64,000 nt of DNA from Bacteroidaceae bacterium (GTDB lineage Bacteria > Bacteroidota > Bacteroidia > Bacteroidales > Bacteroidaceae): the NCBI GenBank assembly GCA_017536695.1, contig JAFXGX010000074.1, positions 16,005-80,004 of the forward strand. Reading direction: 5' to 3'. Positions within the stretch are counted from its first letter, which is position 1. The number at the start of each line of letters is the position of its first letter. Shown one piece after another: positions 8,853 to 18,255 of this stretch. The position numbers were made by a program, and so were the translations under genes. The notes beneath the pieces are model-generated. The model was given only the letters and a program-made list of their open reading frames with translations. It had not been told where the DNA came from and searched no databases.

Positions 8853-8959
8853 TACCCCAAAGGGTAGGAATATCAACCACTCCCATGACAAAACATTCGG
8901 GCAGGCACGATGTTTAACGACAAGGAACCGACTGCCGCATAAGAAGTAAGAAAAGGATT

Positions 8960-9832
8960 ATGAAATTTGCTATTTTCGGGAACAAGCACCAGATAAAGAA
9001 GTCAAGAAGCATTGAGCAACTGTTCAATGCAGTCACCAGTCATGGCGACACCTTCGCCATAGACAAGCCATTCTACGAGTTCCTTCAGAGCGAGGGTCTC
9101 ATGATTCCCGAGCCCGAGGAACTGATTGAGGACAACAGTTTTTCGGCCGACATTGCCATAAGTTTCGGAGGCGACGGAACACTGTTGCGCACAGCCAGCC
9201 GCATAGGACGCAAGGAGATTCCCATCCTGGGCATAAACGCAGGACGGTTGGGATTCCTCACCACCACCTCGAACGAGGATATCGACTATGTCATCAGCGT
9301 AATACACAAAGGGGAATACGACATCGAAAGACATAACATCATCGAGGCCATCCCAGACGGGAGAGGACTCAAGAACTACCCTTTCGCCCTCAACGAGATT
9401 GCAGTAATGAAACATGACAGTTCATCAATGATGACACTGGAGGTCACGCTCAACGGCAAGGACAGGATAACATATCAGGCCGACGGACTTATTGTGGCAG
9501 CTCCGTCAGGTTCAACAGGCTACTCGCTGAGCGTGGGCGGCCCCATCATAGCGCCAGACGCCAACGTGCTTGTGCTTACCCCCATCGCGCCGCACAGCCT
9601 GAGCACAAGGCCGCTTGTAATAAGCGACAGCAGCGAGATTGGCATCAAGGTCAGAAGCCGTAGCGGCAACTACCTCATAGCCCTTGACGGACGCAACGAG
9701 AGTTGCGAGGAAGCGACAACCATCACAGTGCGCAAGGCCGACTACAAACAACTCATAATACGCCGCCGCGAACACACATTCATACAGAACCTGCAGGAGA
9801 AACTCATGTGGGGAACGGATGTAAGAGAGTAA
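8960..9832 (+). CDS. nadK: NAD kinase
   Basis: NadK phosphorylates NAD to NADP in the cytoplasm and is essential in most bacteria. The 290-residue protein shows the catalytic GGDGT loop (FGGDGTLLRTA), the NE motif in FALNEIAVMKHDSSSMM, and the conserved glycine-rich block DGLIVAAPSGSTGYSLSVGGPII followed by PIAPHSLSTRPLV. Length and order of motifs are standard. It is transcribed away from pdxJ and ends before a strong inverted repeat shared with the pilus operon. Confidence 0.97.
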   Translation: MKFAIFGNKHQIKKSRSIEQLFNAVTSHGDTFAIDKPFYEFLQSEGLMIPEPEELIEDNSFSADIAISFGGDGTLLRTASRIGRKEIPILGINAGRLGFLTTTSNEDIDYVISVIHKGEYDIERHNIIEAIPDGRGLKNYPFALNEIAVMKHDSSSMMTLEVTLNGKDRITYQADGLIVAAPSGSTGYSLSVGGPIIAPDANVLVLTPIAPHSLSTRPLVISDSSEIGIKVRSRSGNYLIALDGRNESCEEATTITVRKADYKQLIIRRREHTFIQNLQEKLMWGTDVRE

Positions 9833-9912
9833 GATAGTTACGACTACCTTGCACGCCTCACCCTCACCGGCAAGAGCAGTGCAGCAGAGTGACTGAAGCA
9901 GGAACCATTGCC

Positions 9913-9957
9913 ATAAATGAAAGGTGTTGTGCCCACGGCACAACACCTTTCATTTAT
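9913..9957. terminator. bidirectional terminator between nadK and pilus operon
   Basis: Two perfect 21-base complementary arms (9913-9933 and 9937-9957) around a 3-base loop CAC. The outer part is A-rich on one side and T-rich on the other, so U-rich tails form in both directions. It serves nadK (+) and the last pilus gene (-). Confidence 0.85.
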
Positions 9958-9980
9958 ATACCGGCACTCAGTAGATGGAA

Positions 9981-12149
9981 TCAATCCTCCTCAAAGACAA
10001 TGGTATTGCCCGAAAGCAGTTCTCCCAACGTACACTCGGCGCTGAAGGTCCTGTCGGTAGACCAGCTATAGGAGACTCCGCCCCATAAACCGCCAGACAC
10101 TCCGGTACACTCCTTGTCGGTAAACTCCAGCCTTACAATGGAATTCTCGTCACATCCCTGCGGAAGTTCACTTGCAATGCCTGCCGTGACACCCGTCTCA
10201 TCTATTGATATATCACCGACATACACACCGGCCAATGTCACCCTCACAGTCTCCGTACCGTTATTATGCAACTTCTGCGGATAGACATTTACCGTTGTAT
10301 TTCCACCCCAGGTCCTGTACTGGTATGTATTGTAAGGCACAGTAACCTTATGTCCTGTGGCAATCGACAGTATAAGCCTGTTCTTCAGCTGGTCTATGCC
10401 CCTGTCGAAGTAGTCATTGTCCACATACACCATTGTAGCATTATTCGAGCAGTTTGTAAGGAAATTGCACACAAAGGAGACCCTACCATCACTCTCCTTC
10501 ACCGCACTCTCATACTCCTCTTGAGTAAGTTCCTTCACAAACCCGTACTTTCCGTCGCGCACCTCGGTAGAGATATCCTTGCCCGCTACAGGATATAGCG
10601 TATTCTCTTCACTGCTTATGAAGAAGCGCAACGGGAAGAGCGACACCGGGATACCGCTGGGTATGGTCACCTTTATATCAACATGCGCATTCTGCTCCGA
10701 GGCAACCTCCTCGGGTGTAACCTCAACCGACATCATATAGGGAGTACGCAGCACAATCTCAATCTGTCGTTGCAGCCCCCCTGCCGCGAATGTTATCGTC
10801 TGGCTCTGCGCAACAGGCGATGGTTCTTTTGGTGTTACAGTAACCTTGCGCCACCCCTTATGAGGCTCGGCACTCTCATCGCTCCCGGCAACAGCAGCCT
10901 GCGACTCAAGCACATTGCCCGCAGGAGCAGAGACAACCACATCGGCATTTCTTACCGTGCCGACCTGTATGTCGGGAATATATTTGTAATAGACATCCAC
11001 TGCACTCTTTTTTGTAAGCACAAGATAGGTTGTCGAGACGAACAGGCGGCCCACACCATCCGATATGTTGGTGTACTCCTTTGCCACAGCGTCACCACCG
11101 ATGTTGTTGCTTGCCGGCTGCCTGATAGCCTCCTGTGGAGTGTCGTAGCCACCGCCACTTACAGAGTTTACATTCATCTTGAAAATGAAATTGCGCAGTA
11201 GATTATAGTAGACATTGGCACCTGTTCCTTCGTCATGATAAACGAAATCGAGCTTGTAGTAAGTCTCGTCGCCACCCTTGAAACGTCCCCTCAAAAGCAT
11301 GCTCGTAGGCACAGCAGCCCTTCGGTTGCTTCTCTCATATATGTATGACACAGGTATCGTTCCATCCTGTGCCGGAACAAGCCACTTGAGTTCGGTGTTC
11401 AGCAGCGTACCGTCATCATAGGGCTCGTTGCCCTCGTACCCCTGCCCCTTGTAAATCTCCTCGTATGTACGGCACGAATAGTTCCCGTCTTCGCCACCTA
11501 TAAAATTGGCAAAAGAGCCCATTGAAGGGTTATAAGGAGCTACCGTGCCCCTTGTGGGAACATTGTACAGGGCATAGCCTGTAAGTTCAAAGTTCGCCTT
11601 GGCCTCATTGCTTATCACAAGTTCAACCCTCGCATAGTTCCTGAGCATGGGCACACGCACCAGTTCCCCCTGCATCTCCTCGTCAATCCTTGGCACATTC
11701 ACGCATGCCCAGTAGGTATCGTGGTCGGCTCCGTCGGCAACAAGACGCCCAATGAGCTGTCCCTCCTCGCCGAATCCCATTGTGAGGCCGGGATAGTTTC
11801 CTATCAGGTGTATGCGCCTTGCATCACTTGTCTTTGACAGCGACGCACCGAACTCCCAGCAGCCTGTTTCGCCGTTCCACTGCGGAGCGGTATTGTCGGC
11901 ACGTACGAACTCATCAAGATAGTACACACCACCCTCTTCAACGAACACCGCAAGGTAAAGGTCATCGAACTCCAGCACCGGCTCGGCAAAAGAGCGCGTG
12001 GCAGCCGCCTGTGTACCCGGCAAGTAAAGCCCCAGCCTCAAGTCCACCTTTTCCTTGTCATCGGCCGGCCATTCCAAATCCCCGTCATTGCAACCTGCAA
12101 TGAACACAAGGGCAAACAGTGAATATATTATGTATAGAATACGTCTCAT
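9981..12149 (-). CDS. large fimbrillin-like lipoprotein, last gene of pilus operon
   Basis: This 722-residue protein has a lipoprotein signal (LFALVFIAGC, lipid Cys 20). A TRS sequence with Arg 52 lies where related pilins may be cut. The N-terminal half resembles fimbrillin-type domains (e.g. FDDLYLAVFVEEGGVYYLDEF). The C-terminal half looks like beta-rich surface modules (SVEVTPEEVASEQNAHVDIK; VTVPYNTYQYRTWGGNTTVNV). It is probably an accessory or tip-near subunit of a type V pilus, exported as a lipoprotein to the outer membrane. The gap to the preceding gene is only 14 bases. I cannot assign it to FimC, FimD, FimE or Mfa3-5 specifically. Confidence 0.7.
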   Translation of the reverse strand: MRRILYIIYSLFALVFIAGCNDGDLEWPADDKEKVDLRLGLYLPGTQAAATRSFAEPVLEFDDLYLAVFVEEGGVYYLDEFVRADNTAPQWNGETGCWEFGASLSKTSDARRIHLIGNYPGLTMGFGEEGQLIGRLVADGADHDTYWACVNVPRIDEEMQGELVRVPMLRNYARVELVISNEAKANFELTGYALYNVPTRGTVAPYNPSMGSFANFIGGEDGNYSCRTYEEIYKGQGYEGNEPYDDGTLLNTELKWLVPAQDGTIPVSYIYERSNRRAAVPTSMLLRGRFKGGDETYYKLDFVYHDEGTGANVYYNLLRNFIFKMNVNSVSGGGYDTPQEAIRQPASNNIGGDAVAKEYTNISDGVGRLFVSTTYLVLTKKSAVDVYYKYIPDIQVGTVRNADVVVSAPAGNVLESQAAVAGSDESAEPHKGWRKVTVTPKEPSPVAQSQTITFAAGGLQRQIEIVLRTPYMMSVEVTPEEVASEQNAHVDIKVTIPSGIPVSLFPLRFFISSEENTLYPVAGKDISTEVRDGKYGFVKELTQEEYESAVKESDGRVSFVCNFLTNCSNNATMVYVDNDYFDRGIDQLKNRLILSIATGHKVTVPYNTYQYRTWGGNTTVNVYPQKLHNNGTETVRVTLAGVYVGDISIDETGVTAGIASELPQGCDENSIVRLEFTDKECTGVSGGLWGGVSYSWSTDRTFSAECTLGELLSGNTIVFEED

Positions 12150-12163
12150 AATAAATGAATCAT

Positions 12164-14554
12164 TTACAGTCCACCGGCCTTGTCTCCCAAGGTATATGTA
12201 CTGCGGTTACATTTGTCCTGCCAGTACCACACGTCGTAAACACAGCGCACCGCAGCGCTTGTCACCTCGCCCGCGGCAGGCACCTGCACCGAGCCGTCCC
12301 TTGAGTTTACCACAACAGCATTGTTTGAGCTCCAGTACTCGGCATCCTGTCCATAGCTGCTGCTGCCACTCACATAACCGAACAGGATAGGTATCACACC
12401 TTTGGCCGAAAGACCAACAAGATACTCCACCTCGGCCTGTGTAGGCACTCTCCAGCGCCCTGCCGGATAGCCGTCCTCCTGGTAAGTGGCACATCTGCGC
12501 TCCGCATTTACCTTTGAGACGTCGGATGTCACGCCATAAGAGGATGCAATCATGAAACGGGGCGAAATCATACTCTCCGTCCTGCCGCCATCCTCGGTGG
12601 GGTGATAATACTTGAGGGAACGGTTATTGGTATCGCCGCTGTATTTCATGGTAGGCTTGTTGGTTGCAAGACTTGCACCACTGCCCCATGTAAGATTGTC
12701 GACATTGACTGTACGCGGGTCACCTATAATGTAATCGTCAACAGTAAGGGATGTTACCGAAATTATATAACGGTTAGGGTTCTTGTTGCCGGCATTGGAG
12801 GAGATGCCGTCGGCCGAACCGAACATTGTTCCACCGCTGTTGACATACATATATCCCTTATTGCTGTTGTAGTTGTTAGGGCTGTCCACATAATTTGAGT
12901 TCAGTTCGGCAGTAACAAGAATCATTGGGTTCTGCACCACCTTCACGTCATCGCTATAACGGGTATCGCCATCGTGGTGCACATTGAACGTTATGGTGTA
13001 TTGCGTGTAGTCTGCATTGGCGCTCATGTCATTGAGCAAGGCATGCTCAACATATATGTAGCTGCGGTCATCACCATCACCGCCCGTCACATTGTGCACT
13101 CTCAGCCTCAAGGGTCTTGAGCCCAACCTGTTCTTCGAGTCACTGCTACTGTTCACCTCATATATTATATCACCGTTTGCATCAACGGTGTACGATGGCG
13201 ATGCCACACTCGCAATGGTCTTCACCTCGGCAATGGTCTGGTTTGTATCGTCCCATTTGACAACAATATCGGATATTCTCACCGGATGGCTGCTGAAGAG
13301 CGGTATCTCGTAGCTCTCGCGGTTGTGCAGGGTGATGTCGGTCTCGTCCACCACAAGATACCTGAGATTGTTGAGGTCGGCATCGGTCCCGGTCTCTGCA
13401 TTGGTAAAATCCCTGGTCATTCCCCAGTCGAGAATCACATAGCTGCTTGGCAACAACACCAGAGGCGACTCCTCCTCGGGGCTGCCAAGCACCTTAATCT
13501 CCTGGTAAATCCTGTAATAGGTATTACGTTTTATGTATGTACCCGCAGCATTCACATTGGTCTCGTAATAGGTAATCATCCTCTCGGCAGGGTTCTCCTT
13601 CTTTGTCCACTCCACCACAAGCATGAAGTGCGTGTGAGAGTTCTCGTCATTCTCCCAGTTCGTAGGGTATGTATAGAACGGTACACGTGTCGTCAAACCG
13701 CCGTCGCCTGTCTCACTATCGATGCTGAGTGCATTCAGGTTGAATATATCCCTTTCATTGTCGGCCTTGTATATGTACTCATCAGGTGTAGTTCCCAATT
13801 TAGTGCGGCAGCTTCCTCGTCTCAGCGACAGGCGCATGCTCGACTTGTCGGAGCACCACACCTCACCATAGTCATCGGTCACCTCATCGGCCACACCCTT
13901 TATCACAAGGCTTATTTTCGATGCCACACGCTCCACCTTCACGGTACCCGACAGGGAGAGACCGTTGCGGGAAACGGGAGCCCATCCCTCCATCACAAAA
14001 CTCTCCTGGACGGCAGGGCTGTACATGCCATCTGCGCTGTCCACCACCCTTTTCCTGAACCCGTCGGCATAGAGCACCGTGTTCTCCTTTAGCGAAGCTA
14101 CGCTCATATCCCCGGCCGGCAATGCGTTATCGCCGTCTGCGGCCGCAGGGCGGTTCGCTATCACATAGGCATCGCAGGCAGTATCGGTATCCTTCGGGAA
14201 AAGCGCCTTGAAACTGCTCAATGGCAATGCCACTGTCAGTTCGGCGGTGTGTGTCGCAGGGTCGTACTTGCTCACCTGAATAGCCTTTTCTACAAACAAG
14301 GGTTGCTCGCCCGCCTCAATGCCGCCCGACTTGTAGAGAAAAAGGTCGACACTCTTTATGACGTTCTCGTTCAGCTCATCTATACCCGTATCCGTAGCTC
14401 TTGTGCCGCTCCTTGTGGTGCGCCCCAACTGCAATGTCAGTTTCACTGGCATATCATTGCCCGGCTGCAAGGGTTCATCCTCCACACACGAGGAGAATAT
14501 CCCCAGGCATAGAAAAAGCATTGAAGCCAATAGATATATGTTAGTCCTTGTCAT
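12164..14554 (-). CDS. large fimbrillin-family lipoprotein with tip-adhesin-like C-terminus
   Basis: A 796-residue lipoprotein (GIFSSC, Cys 23) with Arg residues at 48 and 52 in RTTRSGTRAT, again at the presumed pilin maturation zone. The first ~330 residues look like a fimbrillin fold (KSVDLFLYKSG; VASKISLVIKGV). The C-terminal ~100 residues contain YPAGRWRVPTQAEVEYLVGL, AEYWSSNN and AAVRCVYD, a pattern of C-type-lectin-like/FISUMP modules found on surface and tip proteins. It is the best candidate for the pilus tip adhesin. The ATG at 14554 is preferred over the in-frame GTG at 14560. The gap to the upstream stop is 5 bases. Confidence 0.75.
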   Translation of the reverse strand: MTRTNIYLLASMLFLCLGIFSSCVEDEPLQPGNDMPVKLTLQLGRTTRSGTRATDTGIDELNENVIKSVDLFLYKSGGIEAGEQPLFVEKAIQVSKYDPATHTAELTVALPLSSFKALFPKDTDTACDAYVIANRPAAADGDNALPAGDMSVASLKENTVLYADGFRKRVVDSADGMYSPAVQESFVMEGWAPVSRNGLSLSGTVKVERVASKISLVIKGVADEVTDDYGEVWCSDKSSMRLSLRRGSCRTKLGTTPDEYIYKADNERDIFNLNALSIDSETGDGGLTTRVPFYTYPTNWENDENSHTHFMLVVEWTKKENPAERMITYYETNVNAAGTYIKRNTYYRIYQEIKVLGSPEEESPLVLLPSSYVILDWGMTRDFTNAETGTDADLNNLRYLVVDETDITLHNRESYEIPLFSSHPVRISDIVVKWDDTNQTIAEVKTIASVASPSYTVDANGDIIYEVNSSSDSKNRLGSRPLRLRVHNVTGGDGDDRSYIYVEHALLNDMSANADYTQYTITFNVHHDGDTRYSDDVKVVQNPMILVTAELNSNYVDSPNNYNSNKGYMYVNSGGTMFGSADGISSNAGNKNPNRYIISVTSLTVDDYIIGDPRTVNVDNLTWGSGASLATNKPTMKYSGDTNNRSLKYYHPTEDGGRTESMISPRFMIASSYGVTSDVSKVNAERRCATYQEDGYPAGRWRVPTQAEVEYLVGLSAKGVIPILFGYVSGSSSYGQDAEYWSSNNAVVVNSRDGSVQVPAAGEVTSAAVRCVYDVWYWQDKCNRSTYTLGDKAGGL

Positions 14555-14559
14555 AGACA

Positions 14560-16104
14560 CTATTTATTGATATTCTGTACTATTACATAGTTTCTGTCGC
14601 CACTCAAAGGAGTGAGGATATCCACGGGAAGTATCATACCGTTAGCGTGAACCACGAACATAAGCTCGGCCTCGTTACTCACCGATGTAAGGTTATCCTT
14701 TGTTGCATGCACGCGCAGCGTAACATCCTCGCCCACGGCACCGTTGTTCTTTAGGTTACCATTGACATCGCGCAACTCAAATGCACCCGGGTCACCGTTC
14801 TTTGTACGGAAGATGGCGAACCATGTACCACCGAGCGGGCTGGATATCCTGAACTTGAACTCGGCGGGTTGCGAAATATCTCCAAGAAGCACCACCTTGT
14901 CATCGTCAATTCTCTCATAAGTACCGCCGGTCCATGCTATGCGGTCCTCGCGGTCAACGGCAACGGTGCTGCTGAACTCGTTGGTAAACTCCACGAGTTC
15001 CCATGGCTGCACCTCGGCTACAAGTTCAACCGAGCCGCCCGGCTCAATCACAAGCCTGTACTTTATATATTTGTTAATGCCCCATTTCTCAATGCCTGCA
15101 GAGTATAATGGAAGCGCAACCGTGTGCGTTGTAATCTTTGTTGCTCCGGCCGTAGTTGTGCTCAGCCTGTATACCATTGTCAGTGTCTGCACGAACTCGC
15201 TGCTGCCACTGCCGTACAGCAACTGCGGCATCACGTAGAGAGCATCGTCAATCTCCCTTTCATATGTGTTGGCAAGGTGCAGCGAGGCATTGTTCACCTC
15301 AATGCCCGAGAGATACTCGCTGTCATGCACAGCCCCTACGGGGAACTCCTTGGTATTCCACACCTCAAGGTCATTGCTCACCCAGTTGTTGGCAGCACCT
15401 GCGGCAACGACATCGGCATATCCGGTCTCGCCGCCATGTGTAAACTGTATATCGCCCTTGCACCTTATGTTGTCGAGCCTTATCGACACTACATCCACGC
15501 TCCATGTTGTGGCACCGTCCTGCACTGTCGACAGCCTCACCGTAAAGCCAAGTTTCGTTGTCGCATGGCGGAACAGAAGAGGAACGCGCCCACCGGGAAA
15601 ATCCTCGTAACCTCCAATGCGTTCATCCGAGAACATGTGGTCGGTGCGCCCGTCCAGCGTGCCGCTGAACGCATAGCCATCATAAGGCATCTGTGGCACT
15701 GTCACCTCCATTGCAGCAACCGCAGGGTCGCCCACATAAGGTGAGTAAGCCGCAAAGTGCGTATCTCCCTTCATCCAGTAGTACGACTCCTCTGTAGTGC
15801 ACACTGCACCATCGAACATCACCCTCACGTTATCCATGAACAGGTTGCCACGGCCAAGCGCAGTCTCGCAGTCGGGGCTGTAGTGCGAGGCAAAAACACC
15901 GAACTCCGTTCCTGCATAATCCATTACATCGCCCGATGCCCTTGTAACATCAGCCGCCCCGAACTCGAAGCCCAAAGGCATATCGTGCTGCAGCCCGCCA
16001 ACGTTCTCTTCGTAGCACGACGACAGTAGCGGCAAGGCGCATAGAAGGCACATGAGCCATGTGCAACGGGACAGTGTCTTATCGCGGTCTGTTTTCATAC
16101 TCAT
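14560..16104 (-). CDS. fimbrillin family (Mfa-like) lipoprotein
   Basis: A 514-residue lipoprotein (LPLLSSC, Cys 30) with TRAS at residues 54-57. Typical fimbrillin-family features include a YYWMKGDTHFAAYSPY segment (the W..G....F.AYSPY pattern of Mfa_like_1 proteins), FRHATTKLGFTVRL, and a late WGINKYIKYRLVIEPGG strand region. The pattern fits a minor pilin or adaptor subunit. About 120 residues at the C-terminus (after VQPWELVEFTNEF) form an extra module beyond the usual pilin length. The spacing to neighbours (29 and 5 bases) supports one transcript. Confidence 0.8.
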   Translation of the reverse strand: MSMKTDRDKTLSRCTWLMCLLCALPLLSSCYEENVGGLQHDMPLGFEFGAADVTRASGDVMDYAGTEFGVFASHYSPDCETALGRGNLFMDNVRVMFDGAVCTTEESYYWMKGDTHFAAYSPYVGDPAVAAMEVTVPQMPYDGYAFSGTLDGRTDHMFSDERIGGYEDFPGGRVPLLFRHATTKLGFTVRLSTVQDGATTWSVDVVSIRLDNIRCKGDIQFTHGGETGYADVVAAGAANNWVSNDLEVWNTKEFPVGAVHDSEYLSGIEVNNASLHLANTYEREIDDALYVMPQLLYGSGSSEFVQTLTMVYRLSTTTAGATKITTHTVALPLYSAGIEKWGINKYIKYRLVIEPGGSVELVAEVQPWELVEFTNEFSSTVAVDREDRIAWTGGTYERIDDDKVVLLGDISQPAEFKFRISSPLGGTWFAIFRTKNGDPGAFELRDVNGNLKNNGAVGEDVTLRVHATKDNLTSVSNEAELMFVVHANGMILPVDILTPLSGDRNYVIVQNINK

Positions 16105-16133
16105 TCATCCATTTATGCGGCACAAAGCCATCA

Positions 16134-17039
16134 TCAGATGTCGAACCTCTTGAGCACATCGTTGTCGGTGTATGCCGACGATGCCGTAAGGTTCAACACA
16201 TACCTGTTATATTTGCCGGCGCTCCACAAGTCCACAAAGACGGGCACCTCAATCCTGCGCCCCTGTTCCACTATTTCACCCTTCTTGTCGATGACATCCA
16301 CAAGAAGCACCACCTTGCTGTATATTCTCTGCCCCATGAGCATTTGAACACCCACACTCTTGGCCACACGCCCGGCCACAAGAGGCTCGCTGCAGAACTC
16401 AACGCACATCTCCTCGTCATCCGGCTCCCAACGCGGGAATGGCAACGAAGCAAAACATCCCTTGTACTTCACGCCGTCGACAGTGAGGCTTTTTACAATT
16501 ATGGTACTGTCCGACACCGAGCGCACACAGAACTCCACCTTTGACAATGCATGCACAAAAGGAAGCACAATGCAGCCTTGTGTGTTGTAGGCAGTGCAAT
16601 CGGCAATGGGCCCGGCGAACATAGGCTGTATGCCCGATGTCGCATCGAAATCCTCAATAGTAATACCGTCCATCAACGAGAAACCCGATGCAATGCCCCC
16701 GGGTGCAACTGCAAAACATGTAAGATTGTTTTCCCGTGGCCACTCAACTGCCGGCACGGGCACCCACTCCTCGCCATTGAACTCCACACTGCAACCCTCG
16801 GCCAACGGTGCAGCATCGGCCGCATTGCTATCCCAACGCTTGTCCCCCGGCAGAGCAAAAGCCCACACCGTGAAGGGCTCGTCTGCGGGATACACACCTT
16901 CAAAGGCACGCGTACTCGCATTTATTGCCGGGCTGAAGGATAGCTCCACAGCAGGCCATACCGCTCTCTCCTCATCGGTACACGCAAGGAGAAAGAGAGA
17001 GAAAAAAAGTGCCGCTAAACTTCGGGTAAGTGTCTTCAT
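16134..17039 (-). CDS. Mfa-like fimbrillin lipoprotein (minor subunit)
   Basis: A 301-residue lipoprotein (LFLLAC, Cys 20) with a TRA sequence at Arg 44. Pilin-type pattern: a W residue and proline before NNLTCFAVAP, then PFVHALSKVEFCVRS and a final KYNRYVLNLTAS strand, similar to Mfa_like_1 proteins. The ATG at 17039 was chosen since the upstream in-frame TTG adds only five residues. It lies after the likely major fimbrillin, separated from it by a 112-base gap with a hairpin, so it is likely made in smaller amounts. Confidence 0.8.
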   Translation of the reverse strand: MKTLTRSLAALFFSLFLLACTDEERAVWPAVELSFSPAINASTRAFEGVYPADEPFTVWAFALPGDKRWDSNAADAAPLAEGCSVEFNGEEWVPVPAVEWPRENNLTCFAVAPGGIASGFSLMDGITIEDFDATSGIQPMFAGPIADCTAYNTQGCIVLPFVHALSKVEFCVRSVSDSTIIVKSLTVDGVKYKGCFASLPFPRWEPDDEEMCVEFCSEPLVAGRVAKSVGVQMLMGQRIYSKVVLLVDVIDKKGEIVEQGRRIEVPVFVDLWSAGKYNRYVLNLTASSAYTDNDVLKRFDI

Positions 17040-17115
17040 AGTCAATGGCTGCAAGCCGTTTTTCTGTTTTTTGCGGGAAGAGCAACATAAAAAGAGCCGC
17101 TATCCCATTTTGTGA

Positions 17116-17141
17116 CTATGGAGGGTTTCAATCCTCCATAG
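17116..17141 (-). terminator. hairpin after likely major fimbrillin (attenuator candidate)
   Basis: A perfect 9-base stem (CTATGGAGG / CCTCCATAG) with an 8-base loop starts 11 bases downstream of the fimbrillin stop. No T-run follows on the minus strand, so it looks more like an mRNA 3'-end stabiliser or partial attenuator than a full terminator. Confidence 0.55.
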
Positions 17142-17151
17142 CCTGAAATTT

Positions 17152-18201
17152 TTACTTTGTGTGGTCAATATCCCATGAACCATTCTGAGCGCCCCACTCC
17201 TCAACATCGAAGTCGAAGGTAATCTTCTGGTTCTCCTCAAGAGGGTTGATATTGATAATGTAGGTAATGTTCTTGTTCATTGCCCAGTGCTGAATGTTTG
17301 CAGCAATATCCTTCAATTGAACTGTTTTTTCGAAAACCTCTGTAACAGCAGGCTGATCGTTCAAGTACTCGGTAAGAACTGTATACTTGATATAGAGTTC
17401 CTGACCTTTGGTCAAGTCCTGAGGAAGCACAAATTTAGATGTCGCTGTCTCGAAGTTTGTCACACCACCCAAAGTCGGGTCAATATTTGCACACAAATCA
17501 TGGTCTGCAGTGACTACATCCCATGTACCATCTCCATCGGTTGCATCCCACATGCAGTCATTGCCACCATTTGCAGCTGTCCAATCCTGGTCAAGAGTAA
17601 CGTTACCATTAATGTGAGCCTTACGAACCTGAAGGTCATTCAAAGTTACAAGACATCTTGTAGCGTCATTGAAACGTGCTGTCTGCTGTACGCGGAAGTT
17701 CAGTTTAGCCATAAGGTGACGGAGAATCATCGCTACAGTACCGCTGTTCTGTGTAACAACCTCTGTTGTCATTGCATCGGTCATGTGGTTTGCAATGCCG
17801 ACAGGTGTAGTAAATGCCATTGTTGTCTCGCCGCCAGCAGTTCTTACCGGAGCAGTGAAATAGCTTTCATCGATGGTTTCAACAGGAACAGCTACGAAAT
17901 CGACATTATCGCCATCGGCAGGATAATAATAGCTTTTGCCGCTTGCGAAAGTCTTGTTCGCTGCATCATACACGTCACCGTTGATGATAGCGTTGTTAGT
18001 ACCTGCTTCCCAAGCCCAGATTGTCACCTTGCCATCGAAAGGAACATCAATGTCGTGCTCGGCACGGGTCTGTGCAGTCTGCGGAGCCATTGCAAAACGA
18101 ATCTCCTTACCTCTCATAGCATCGTCGAACATCTGTTCGTCGTTTGTACAGCTTGCAAACATCAAGCCTGCAATTGCTGCAAATAAGAAAGTTTTTTTCA
18201 T
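17152..18201 (-). CDS. fimbrillin family protein, likely major pilus subunit
   Basis: A 349-residue lipoprotein precursor: signal MKKTFLFAAIAGLMFASC with lipid Cys 18, and a candidate maturation Arg 46 in AQTRAE. The mature part has FimA/Mfa1-like features (KVTIWAWEAG, SYYYPADGD, LRHLMAKLNFRVQQ) and ends with a beta segment plus EEWGAQNGSWD. In type V pili this last strand region takes part in donor-strand exchange. Reasons to call it the major subunit: it has its own good promoter, AT-richer codon use than neighbours, a hairpin after it, and near-FimA size. The start at 18201 opens the signal peptide; in-frame codons upstream lie in the promoter's transcript leader. Confidence 0.85.
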   Translation of the reverse strand: MKKTFLFAAIAGLMFASCTNDEQMFDDAMRGKEIRFAMAPQTAQTRAEHDIDVPFDGKVTIWAWEAGTNNAIINGDVYDAANKTFASGKSYYYPADGDNVDFVAVPVETIDESYFTAPVRTAGGETTMAFTTPVGIANHMTDAMTTEVVTQNSGTVAMILRHLMAKLNFRVQQTARFNDATRCLVTLNDLQVRKAHINGNVTLDQDWTAANGGNDCMWDATDGDGTWDVVTADHDLCANIDPTLGGVTNFETATSKFVLPQDLTKGQELYIKYTVLTEYLNDQPAVTEVFEKTVQLKDIAANIQHWAMNKNITYIININPLEENQKITFDFDVEEWGAQNGSWDIDHTK

Positions 18202-18225
18202 AACAAATAAATTAAAAAAGTTAAA

Positions 18226-18255
18226 CAAATATAGTGTTTTTTAATCACTTTCCAA
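18226..18255 (-). promoter_or_regulatory. internal promoter for major fimbrillin
   Basis: Minus-strand TTG (18255-18253), 19 bases, then TATATTTG (18233-18226), an exact match to the Bacteroidetes promoter pattern, 24 bases before the fimbrillin ATG. The -33 part lies within the last codons of the DUF5119 gene. Confidence 0.75.

Noticed and set aside
13286..14092. 268-codon plus-strand frame inside the large pilus gene
   Set aside because: Antisense to a lipoprotein gene with a clear signal peptide; no motifs of its own.
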